This document shows, piece by piece, positions 1 to 5,622 of a stretch of 5,798 nt of DNA. The position numbers were made by a program, and so were the translations under genes. The DNA is taken from positions 10,597 through 16,394 of the forward strand of contig PCVM01000017.1 in the NCBI GenBank assembly GCA_002796045.1, in the 5' to 3' direction. Under the pieces are notes generated by a model that saw only the letters and a program-made list of their open reading frames with translations, searched no databases and was not told where the DNA came from. Source of the DNA: Candidatus Roizmanbacteria bacterium CG11_big_fil_rev_8_21_14_0_20_36_8 (GTDB lineage Bacteria > Patescibacteriota > Microgenomatia > UBA1406 > GWC2-37-13). The first letter of the stretch is position 1; every line of letters begins with the position of its first letter.

Positions 1-390
1 CATCTTGTTTTTTCAACTCTTCATACAAACAGTACGCCTGAAGCAATCAATCGCATGATTGATGTGTTTCCAGCTTCTCAACAAGGTCAAATTCGTACTC
101 AATTATCAACTGTTCTTTCAGCAATAATTTATCAACGACTTATTCCAAATATAAATCGTGATGGAAGAGTGCCTTGTCTTGAGATTTTAATCAATCAACC
201 TGCGGTAGCATCACTAATTCGTGATGGAAAAACTTTCATGATTGATAACGTACTAGAAACTCAGGAGGATCAAGGACTAATTCTCTTTGAAAAATATTTG
301 TCAAAACTTTATAAGCAAAACATGATATCTCGAGAGGACGTTTTTGCATATGCAGTTCGTAAAAAGGAAATCGAGAAATTTGTTCAATAA
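1..390 (+). CDS. pilT: PilT-type pilus retraction ATPase, C-terminal part (5' end outside window)
   Basis: This is the last 129 residues of a hexameric type IV pilus retraction ATPase, a cytoplasmic motor that depolymerises the pilus at its base. The frame is open from the first base, so the gene starts upstream and the Walker A and B boxes are not visible. The fragment begins with HLVFSTLHTNS, the PilT His box. It continues with MIDVFP (19-24), IRTQLS and QRLIP (31-49), then AVASLIRDGKT (68-78), which corresponds to the C-terminal AIRNLIRE-type motif known to be needed for retraction in PilT. The MIDVFP and QxRTQL spacing fits PilT better than the extension ATPase PilB/GspE, which has a different sequence after the His box and a zinc-binding region. 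The stop codon lies 6 bp before pilC, which suggests one transcript. A PilT paralogue such as PilU is possible. Confidence 0.93.
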   Translation, partial: HLVFSTLHTNSTPEAINRMIDVFPASQQGQIRTQLSTVLSAIIYQRLIPNINRDGRVPCLEILINQPAVASLIRDGKTFMIDNVLETQEDQGLILFEKYLSKLYKQNMISREDVFAYAVRKKEIEKFVQ

Positions 391-396
391 GTTCCC

Positions 397-1599
397 ATGA
401 TATACCAATACACAGCTCTTCGAAATACTGAAAAAGTAAAGGGTGAACTTGAAGCTGGATCACCGAAGGAAGTTGCCGAGTCTTTAAAACTCAATAAGCT
501 TTTTCCGATTGATATTCGCGAAAAAAAACCCTCACCACTTAAGGGATTAAACTCGATGTTTAATAAAGTAGCCTTTCAAGATGTTACATATATGACTCGT
601 CAATTTGCAATCATGCTGAATGCGGGACTCACTCTAATAGATTCAATCAGTATCATAAAAAAACAAGTCGCAAAACCTGCACTGAGCAATATGTTAACTG
701 AGATTGATAAAAATTTACGCGATGGGAAGACTTTTTCTCAGTCGTTAACTAAATACCCGAAGCAATTTTCACATTTCTATGTAGCATTAGTTAGATCAGG
801 TGAGGCTTCTGGAAAATTAGACCAAATTCTTGGAAAACTCGCCGAACACTTAGAGAGTCAACGAGCATTTCAACAAAAAATCCGAAATGCTTTGATTTAT
901 CCTACTGTAATTATACTTGCTATGGTTTCAATGATGTTTATAATGTTCACCTTTGTTATGCCAAAATTATTAAGTCTTTATGATAACTTCCAAGTGGAGT
1001 TACCAAAAAGCACTCAGAACATAATGGCGGTATCAAATTTTATGGAAGCAAATTGGGTGTGGGTCTTAATTGGAATCATTGCATTTATTATTGCCTTGTC
1101 AAGAGCAGCCAAAACTGAAAAGGGGAAGGTATTAATAGATACCTATGTATTTAAACTTCCAGTTTTAGGTAATATTGTCAAAACTGCAGGCCTCGTCGAT
1201 GCAACTCGCACTATGTCAATTCTCATATCTTCGGGCGTGCCAATACTTGACAGTTTACTAATTGTAAAAGATGTAAATTCAAATATTTTGTTTAAGAAAG
1301 CATTTGAAAGAATTACAAAAAAAGTAGAGCGTGGCATATCTATTGGTACCGCGATGACAACAGAGCCAATATTTCCCGAATCATTGGTACAAATGACAAT
1401 AGTCGGCGAACAAACTGGACATCTTGATGAAACACTTTTGAAACTCGCAGAGTATTTCCAAACAGAGTCTGAAATGGCAATTAAGGGCATGTTGACGCTT
1501 ATTGAGCCATTGATATTAATTTTCCTTGGATTATCAGTGGGATTTTTGGTGATGGCGATCATTTCACCAATTTTCACCCTTACGGGATCAATGCAGTAA
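397..1599 (+). CDS. pilC: Type IV pilus inner-membrane platform protein, PilC/GspF family
   Basis: This 400-residue integral membrane protein is the platform on which the PilB and PilT motors act to move pilin subunits in or out of the fibre. The N-terminus (YTALRNTEKVKGELEA, then LFPIDI at 35-40) is the usual soluble PilC start. Two GspF domains follow. The first, about 65-190, has FAIMLNAGLTLIDS and SGEASGKLDQIL. The second, about 267-393, has TRTMSILISSGVPILDS and VGEQTGHLDETLLKLAEYF. Membrane segments are visible near 167-190, 219-236 and 368-393. The length is normal for the family. It starts 6 bp after the pilT stop and probably depends on that transcript and on translational coupling, because no Shine-Dalgarno sequence lies at usable distance (the nearest purine run is about 20-30 nt upstream). 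The function is secure at family level. Confidence 0.96.
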   Translation: MIYQYTALRNTEKVKGELEAGSPKEVAESLKLNKLFPIDIREKKPSPLKGLNSMFNKVAFQDVTYMTRQFAIMLNAGLTLIDSISIIKKQVAKPALSNMLTEIDKNLRDGKTFSQSLTKYPKQFSHFYVALVRSGEASGKLDQILGKLAEHLESQRAFQQKIRNALIYPTVIILAMVSMMFIMFTFVMPKLLSLYDNFQVELPKSTQNIMAVSNFMEANWVWVLIGIIAFIIALSRAAKTEKGKVLIDTYVFKLPVLGNIVKTAGLVDATRTMSILISSGVPILDSLLIVKDVNSNILFKKAFERITKKVERGISIGTAMTTEPIFPESLVQMTIVGEQTGHLDETLLKLAEYFQTESEMAIKGMLTLIEPLILIFLGLSVGFLVMAIISPIFTLTGSMQ

Positions 1600-1605
1600 A
1601 TACAC

Positions 1606-1635
1606 TTGACAAAGTATATTTAAATGATCTAAAGT
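1606..1635 (+). promoter_or_regulatory. Probable sigma70-type promoter of the pilin gene
   Basis: A perfect -35 hexamer TTGACA lies at 1606-1611, only 7 bp after the pilC stop. Weak -10 candidates follow: TCTAAA at 1628-1633 (16 bp spacer) or TAAAGT at 1630-1635 (18 bp spacer), each matching TATAAT at four of six positions. A separate promoter fits the usual need for far more pilin than PilT or PilC. The predicted start near 1641 would give a leader of about 40 nt containing the TTA repeat. No terminator hairpin is visible between pilC and the pilin, so readthrough from the upstream genes is also possible. Confidence 0.55.
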
Positions 1636-1653
1636 AATAGCATAGAGATAAAT

Positions 1654-1676
1654 TTATTATTATTATTATTATTATT
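1654..1676 (+). repeat. (TTA)7 microsatellite in the pilin 5' untranslated region
   Basis: Seven perfect TTA units plus a partial TT lie between the predicted pilin promoter and its ATG, ending 6 nt before the start codon at 1683. The tract fills the place where a ribosome binding site would be expected, and no GGAG-like sequence remains. It should be unstructured. A change in unit number would shift the leader in 3-nt steps without affecting the reading frame. An effect on expression is inference. Confidence 0.9.
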
Positions 1677-1682
1677 TAACTT

Positions 1683-2207
1683 ATGAAAAAATTAACTGAA
1701 AAAGCTTTTACGCTTGTGGAGCTACTGATCGTAATCGGAATTATTGGAGTATTAGCTACAACCCTCCTTCTGAATATGAATCCGGCAGAGGCTCAAAAAA
1801 AATCCCGCGACACAAAAAGGTTAAAAGATCTTAGTACTTTGCAATCAGCTATTGAAGGGATGATCAATGATGGAGTAAATTTCCCATCTAACAATACAGT
1901 TGATTCAAGAACTGCTGCAGCAAATTCATGTGCAGCAAATGCTAATTGGACACAAGCTAATCTTTGTAATTACTTAAATACTGTTCCGGTTGATCCAAGT
2001 AATCGTTCAAACATAACTTTTGTTAATAGCGCTGGAGCTATCGGAAACAGCGTTGGTTTGTATAGATTGAACTATGACCCAGGTGCAAGATACAAAATCT
2101 ACACAAGACTGGAATCTACTTCGAATGCAGCTAAAGTTGGAAGCGATGGGGGAAATAATAACACAGTATACGAGGTATTCAATTTTGCTGGTGTAGCAGT
2201 AAACTAA
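1683..2207 (+). CDS. Type IV prepilin / pilin-like protein, CPR type
   Basis: This 174-residue protein is a class III-signal prepilin, a structural subunit of the pilus. The leader is only eight residues (MKKLTEKA), and prepilin peptidase should cut before F9 to give mature FTLVELLIVIG with Glu at mature position 5. Position -1 is Ala instead of the usual Gly. The hydrophobic helix runs to about residue 30. It is followed by a charged stretch, QKKSRDTKRLKDLSTLQ (38-54), which I recognise as common in CPR pilins. The globular part has two cysteines (83 and 95) that could form a disulfide, YLNTVPVDPSN (98-107), and a Gly/Asn-rich patch (153-160). It lies downstream of pilT-pilC with its own likely promoter and a terminator after it, so it may be the major pilin. 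A minor pilin cannot be excluded. I give no symbol because pilA/pilE naming is not settled here. Confidence 0.93.
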   Translation: MKKLTEKAFTLVELLIVIGIIGVLATTLLLNMNPAEAQKKSRDTKRLKDLSTLQSAIEGMINDGVNFPSNNTVDSRTAAANSCAANANWTQANLCNYLNTVPVDPSNRSNITFVNSAGAIGNSVGLYRLNYDPGARYKIYTRLESTSNAAKVGSDGGNNNTVYEVFNFAGVAVN

Positions 2208-2225
2208 ATTTTTATATTCCTTTTG

Positions 2226-2254
2226 AAAAACCTGGCAGAAATGCCAGGTTTTTT
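2226..2254. terminator. Bidirectional intrinsic terminator between convergent genes
   Basis: A 7-bp perfect stem CCTGGCA/TGCCAGG (2231-2237 with 2242-2248) is closed by a GAAA tetraloop. It is flanked by A5 (2226-2230) and T6 (2249-2254). On the + strand the hairpin is followed by six Ts and ends pilin transcription. Read on the - strand it is followed by five Ts and can end the transcript of the ligase gene, which stops at 2289. Confidence 0.93.
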
Positions 2255-2288
2255 AATGATTAAATATTTAAGATAATTAACCGAAGAA

Positions 2289-4283
2289 TTACTTCACACT
2301 TAAACTATCAAGTAGCGTCCTCGCTTCAATGTAGTCCGGTCTTAACTCAATGGCCTTGCTCGCATACTTAATCGCATCATCTTTATCTGAAGTTAGCCCT
2401 GTCTCATTGTAAACTAGAGAAGAAAATAATGCTGTCATGTAGTACGAAGTTGCGTCGGTTTTTGCATACTGAAGAAAATATTTCATACTGTCAACACTTT
2501 GTCTGAGATTGCCAGGATTCTGATCGACCTGAAAATATAAGTAATAATTTTTAGCACGAGTTCTCCAGTATGAATAGTTCAAAGGGGCAACTTTCAAGGT
2601 ATGCGCATTGTATGATTTTGATGAATCTATCAACTTTAATGCATTGGATTTATCTTCAAAAGAAACCAGAAATGCGAGATGTGCCAAAGATGAGGATAAT
2701 GCATCTTCGTACACATGTTCAAAACGTAAACTAAGCGCTTTATTGAAATTAACTGAAGCTGCTTTGTAGTCACCACTTTGGACATTACCCTTTCCTACTG
2801 CGTAAATTCTATCCGCTTTGTAATATTGAATAATTTGAAATAATGACAACATTGTAACTATTGCTACCGTCGAAATATAAAACTTGCTACGTATATTCAG
2901 AAGTGAAGATTTATTAATCAATTTCGGATCTTGCTCAATTTTTTGATAAAAAATTATCGACACAGCAGGCAACATATAAAATAACAGTTGAGCCATTGAA
3001 GTAGAAAAACCAAAAAAATTTGTAACCAATATACTAGTAAATGAAAGAAAACAAGTAAATATAAATATGCTATCGCTATTTTTTTTGGATTTATTTATTT
3101 GTTTCATGAATATCACAATAACTGTACCAATAACAAAAATATACGAGATCAATCCTAAATAACCAGTCGTGGCAAGATAATTCAAAAATTCATTATGGGC
3201 TTTATTGTAAACAAAGTCCCACTCGGACGTCATATTGTGAGAAGCCGGTTTTGTAAAGTAATAAGAATAAGCAAATGTTTCAGGGCCAGTCCCAAGTATT
3301 GGATACATATTTCCGAGTACAATCGCACCTTCCCATACGATTGAACGAATAGTCATTGAATCTGTTATAACAAGGTTTTGTGGTACATTTTTCTGAAAAA
3401 TACTTCTACTAACTGTGAATGTGCCAACCATTATAATGAACGATAATACTGCAATTAAAATTGCTCTGGCAGCAAAACGAGTTCTAGATTTTAACTTTTG
3501 AGTGAAATATAAAATTAAACCAATTGATATTGAAATAAATACAGCTAATAATGAAGATCTTGATTTGGTAAAAACTATTACAATCAAATTTAGTAATAGA
3601 TAGATTGAGAAAAAATTTTGAATACTGTTTTGATGTCTTAAAAATGCCTCATAAGCGAAATATCCGGCCATAAAAAAATGAATCGACAGGTATGTACCAA
3701 GCCAGTTTGGTTGGCCAAGTGTCGAAAATATTCGAATACCTGGTTGGAACTGATCGGTCCAACAAGAATTTGCAATGTCACCTGTAAAAATGAAGCAGGA
3801 AAAATCAATTCCAAATTTGGAAAACAACCCCCAAATCAGGACAATGGCAGATGTAATAACTGAAATCTTGAATAATAATTTAATATCTGAGATTTTATGT
3901 GTTTGTAAAAAAACAAAAAATAGTAAAAGATATGATAATATTGAAAATAATCCACCGTTCCAACGACCATAGTACCCATATACTGAAGTGTGTATGTCGA
4001 TTGAGAATAATGTTGAAATTGCAACTACTGCTAAAAAAAGAGTAAGAGGAATAAATAACTTCGAGATTACTAATTTGGGTTTATGTAATATATAATGAAT
4101 TAGAAATAATGGAGTGACGAGAGTAGTCCCAAAGTATATTATCATCATTTTGTTGAATTCAAATATCTCTGAAGTTTTTGAACTCATTACCAATGGAACA
4201 GTGATGAACAGGATAATGAAAGCGATTCGAATTAATTTAATAAGAATGAAAGGATTTTCAAATAATTTAAATACTTTTTGCAT
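2289..4283 (-). CDS. O-antigen ligase / Wzy_C family membrane protein with C-terminal TPR-like repeats
   Basis: This 664-residue polytopic protein belongs to the O-antigen ligase (WaaL)/Wzy_C/PglL superfamily, whose members move or polymerise lipid-linked glycans on the outer face of the cytoplasmic membrane. About a dozen hydrophobic segments lie between 12 and 485. Family landmarks in order are STLFSIDIHTSVYGYYGRWNG (90-110), FSTLGQPNWLGTYLS (186-200), TKSRSSLLAVF (239-249) opening the Wzy_C region, and R313 with PILGTGPETFAYSYY (328-342) in the periplasmic loop. The last landmark is AHNEFLNYLATTGYLGL (362-378), whose H363 matches the conserved ligase His. The soluble tail has TPR-like helices, clearest at 500-520 (GDYKAASVNFNKALSL) and 635-660 (DAIKYASKAIELRPDYIEA). 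The start at 4283 precedes the first basic and hydrophobic segments. The glycan substrate cannot be read from sequence. Possible roles are surface polysaccharide ligation or polymerisation, or O-glycosylation of a protein such as the neighbouring pilin. Confidence 0.85.
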   Translation of the reverse strand: MQKVFKLFENPFILIKLIRIAFIILFITVPLVMSSKTSEIFEFNKMMIIYFGTTLVTPLFLIHYILHKPKLVISKLFIPLTLFLAVVAISTLFSIDIHTSVYGYYGRWNGGLFSILSYLLLFFVFLQTHKISDIKLLFKISVITSAIVLIWGLFSKFGIDFSCFIFTGDIANSCWTDQFQPGIRIFSTLGQPNWLGTYLSIHFFMAGYFAYEAFLRHQNSIQNFFSIYLLLNLIVIVFTKSRSSLLAVFISISIGLILYFTQKLKSRTRFAARAILIAVLSFIIMVGTFTVSRSIFQKNVPQNLVITDSMTIRSIVWEGAIVLGNMYPILGTGPETFAYSYYFTKPASHNMTSEWDFVYNKAHNEFLNYLATTGYLGLISYIFVIGTVIVIFMKQINKSKKNSDSIFIFTCFLSFTSILVTNFFGFSTSMAQLLFYMLPAVSIIFYQKIEQDPKLINKSSLLNIRSKFYISTVAIVTMLSLFQIIQYYKADRIYAVGKGNVQSGDYKAASVNFNKALSLRFEHVYEDALSSSLAHLAFLVSFEDKSNALKLIDSSKSYNAHTLKVAPLNYSYWRTRAKNYYLYFQVDQNPGNLRQSVDSMKYFLQYAKTDATSYYMTALFSSLVYNETGLTSDKDDAIKYASKAIELRPDYIEARTLLDSLSVK

Positions 4284-5345
4284 ATGGACATTATAGCGAA
4301 ACTTAGACAGGCGCGTATTCCTTTTTTTGACCCATTCAAAGCATATTTTGATCTAGGTACTACAAATACAAGACTTGGAGTTAAGAAAAAGGGTATTGTA
4401 TATCGAGAGCCATCATATCTTGGGTATAATTCACGTGCAAAAGAATATATTTTTTACGGTGATGAGGCCAAAAGCATTCAAGGTAAAACTCCTGATTTCA
4501 TCAGTGTGACAAGACCAATCGATCATGGGATATTAGCTGACTTTGATGCGGAAGTCGCTTATCTTCGACACGCTATAGCGACTTCTGTTCAACCATACCT
4601 GGCGGAATTTGCACTTTTAAAACCGCCAATTCATGGAATTGCTTGCACCCCGTCAATTGCTACAGAAATCGAAAGAAAGGCTGTGGAAGAGGCTTTGCAA
4701 AAATCAGGATGCACTCAAGTGACAATAGTCGATCGTGCTCTTGCAACGGCATCAGGATGTGGTTTTAATATTTTTTCACATGAGCCGCAGTTAGTAATGG
4801 ATTTGGGTGGGGGACTTATCGAAATCAGTGTCGTCAGCGGTGGGGGGGTAGTCACACAAAAAGTCTTAAGAACAGCTGGCGAAAATATGAATAAAATTAT
4901 TGGTAATTATACGTATCTTAAATATGGGCTAGTTATTGGAGAAAATACTTGCGAGGATCTAAAAATAAAACTTCTGAATTTCGAAACTGAAGATACAACA
5001 ATTTTAGTACGTGGAAAATCACTTGAAAATGGACTCCCAAAATCTATAAAGCTAAAATCATCAGATGTACGCGAAGCTATCATAAGCCAGTTCCATCATA
5101 TCGTTGATGCAACTAAAGAGCTGATTGAAGGATCACAACCAGAGATTGCAGATGCAATTTTTAAAAATGGAATTGCTTTAGCTGGAAAAATGGCAAAAAT
5201 TCCAGGTCTTTCGAAATATTTTAAGCAAGAGTTGGAAATTGATACTTATGTAGTCGAACAGTATGAGGACGCTACAATCCTTGGCATCATGAAGCTAGAT
5301 TTGGATCAGGATAAACTTCATCAAATAAGCATCAAATCTTACTAA
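4284..5345 (+). CDS. Divergent MreB/Mbl-like actin homologue
   Basis: This 353-residue protein of the actin/Hsp70 ATPase fold aligns with MreB along its length. MreB forms membrane-bound filaments that guide cell-wall synthesis. Visible landmarks are phosphate-1 FDLGTTNTRLGVKKKGIV (22-39), EPSYL (42-46), GKTPDFISVTRPIDHGILADF (67-87), CTPSIATEIERKAVEEAL (121-138), phosphate-2 MDLGGGLIEISVVSGG (172-187), IGENTCEDLKIKL (218-230), RGKSLENGLPKSIKL (243-257) and GIALAGKMAKIPGLS (296-310). Odd points: the usual IEEPLAAAIGAG reads VDRALATASGCG (149-160), the phosphate-2 threonines are Leu-Ile, and the adenosine loop has GKMAK in place of GGGAL. A 20-residue N-terminal extension with basic and aromatic residues may bind membrane. 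I chose ATG 4284 over TTG 4278, which adds only two residues. No Shine-Dalgarno sequence is present. It is probably a CPR-type MreB paralogue, and the MreB motif order argues against PilM or FtsA. Confidence 0.85.
   Translation: MDIIAKLRQARIPFFDPFKAYFDLGTTNTRLGVKKKGIVYREPSYLGYNSRAKEYIFYGDEAKSIQGKTPDFISVTRPIDHGILADFDAEVAYLRHAIATSVQPYLAEFALLKPPIHGIACTPSIATEIERKAVEEALQKSGCTQVTIVDRALATASGCGFNIFSHEPQLVMDLGGGLIEISVVSGGGVVTQKVLRTAGENMNKIIGNYTYLKYGLVIGENTCEDLKIKLLNFETEDTTILVRGKSLENGLPKSIKLKSSDVREAIISQFHHIVDATKELIEGSQPEIADAIFKNGIALAGKMAKIPGLSKYFKQELEIDTYVVEQYEDATILGIMKLDLDQDKLHQISIKSY
4290..4295 (-). promoter_or_regulatory. Perfect -10 box (TATAAT) of the ligase gene, placed for a leaderless mRNA
   Basis: On the - strand TATAAT is followed by GTCCAT and then the ATG at 4283. 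With the normal 6-nt gap between -10 and the transcription start, the first transcribed base would be the A of the ATG. No good -35 is visible 16-18 bp upstream and there is no TG extension, so promoter strength is uncertain. The box lies inside codons 3-4 of the divergent MreB-like gene. Confidence 0.5.
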
Positions 5346-5365
5346 TTAATAACCATGCGATTGGC

Positions 5366-5394
5366 TTGACATTCGAAGGGTGGTTGACTACAAT
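5366..5394 (+). promoter_or_regulatory. Strong sigma70-type promoter of the rRNA operon
   Basis: TTGACA (5366-5371) and TACAAT (5389-5394) are separated by exactly 17 bp, giving 11 of 12 consensus matches. An A/T-rich stretch (AATTAATAA, 5344-5352) lies just upstream and could act as an UP-like element. The predicted start near 5401 gives a pre-rRNA leader of about 220 nt. This is the best promoter in the window, as expected for rRNA. No terminator separates it from the MreB-like gene, so some readthrough into the leader is likely. Confidence 0.85.
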
Positions 5395-5416
5395 AGTTGT
5401 CCGCCTGTGAATGACA

Positions 5417-5438
5417 GGATATATATTCTGTTATATCC
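5417..5438 (+). other. Hairpin 1 of the rRNA leader
   Basis: A perfect 7-bp stem GGATATA/TATATCC (5417-5423 with 5432-5438) closes an 8-nt loop, starting about 16 nt after the predicted transcription start. No T-run follows, so it is not a terminator. It may shape or protect the 5' end of the pre-rRNA. Its role is not known from sequence. Confidence 0.5.
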
Positions 5439-5486
5439 CGGGCACGCACATTGAAAATACGTTTTTTTAGTTTAGTAATCGGGTTA

Positions 5487-5530
5487 GGAAGTAGTCTCGA
5501 TCGATCTTTGTGAACGTATCGAGTACTTTC
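5487..5530 (+). other. Hairpin 2 of the rRNA leader
   Basis: Arm GGAAGTA-GT-CTCGAT (5487-5501) pairs with ATCGAGTACTTTC (5518-5530). This makes 13 pairs including one G-T, with a 2-nt bulge (5494-5495) and a 16-nt loop. It lies in the pre-16S leader and has no following T-run. It could be a processing or folding element. The classical RNase III stem would need a partner in the 16S-23S spacer, which is outside the window. Confidence 0.55.
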
Positions 5531-5587
5531 AATCAAACATTCAATTCTTCCATCTGGTTTTATTTATTTAAGATCAATGGGAGATCT

Positions 5588-5599
5588 GAACCTTTAATA
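5588..5599 (+). promoter_or_regulatory. Possible boxA-like antitermination element
   Basis: GAACCTTTAATA matches the rRNA boxA pattern TGCTCTTTAACA at 8 of 12 positions, including the CTTTAA core, and sits about 24 nt before the 16S gene. The position suits NusB/NusE loading on an rRNA leader. In AT-rich sequence such a match can arise by chance, so this is tentative. Confidence 0.25.
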
Positions 5600-5622
5600 G
5601 ATCAACTTTTTAAGAAATCTAT

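Noticed and set aside
236..463. 75-codon open frame on the - strand across the pilT-pilC junction
   Set aside because: It is antisense to two well-supported genes and shows no family features.
1143..1577. 144-codon open frame on the - strand
   Set aside because: It lies wholly inside pilC, antisense to its conserved second GspF domain. Its translation is Ser/Ile-rich with no recognisable motif.
4278..4283. TTG at 4278 as start of the MreB-like protein
   Set aside because: It adds only two residues, has no ribosome binding site, and an ATG follows at once.
3678..4296. Short open frames on both strands (60-65 codons)
   Set aside because: They are shadows of the ligase gene, whose membrane segments and motifs run through the whole region without interruption.
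4284..5345. PilM or FtsA identity, given the nearby pilus genes
   Set aside because: The motif order (DLGTTNT, GIV..EPS, RPIDHGILADF, RGKSLENGLPK) is that of MreB/Mbl. PilM and FtsA have a different subdomain arrangement and start motif.
5432..5470. T7 run at 5462-5468 as a terminator in the rRNA leader
   Set aside because: Only a 4-bp A-T stem precedes it, which is too weak for an intrinsic terminator.
5342..5536. 64-codon open frame on the - strand downstream of the MreB-like gene
   Set aside because: It covers the rRNA promoter and leader hairpins, has no recognisable domain, and is better explained as chance.
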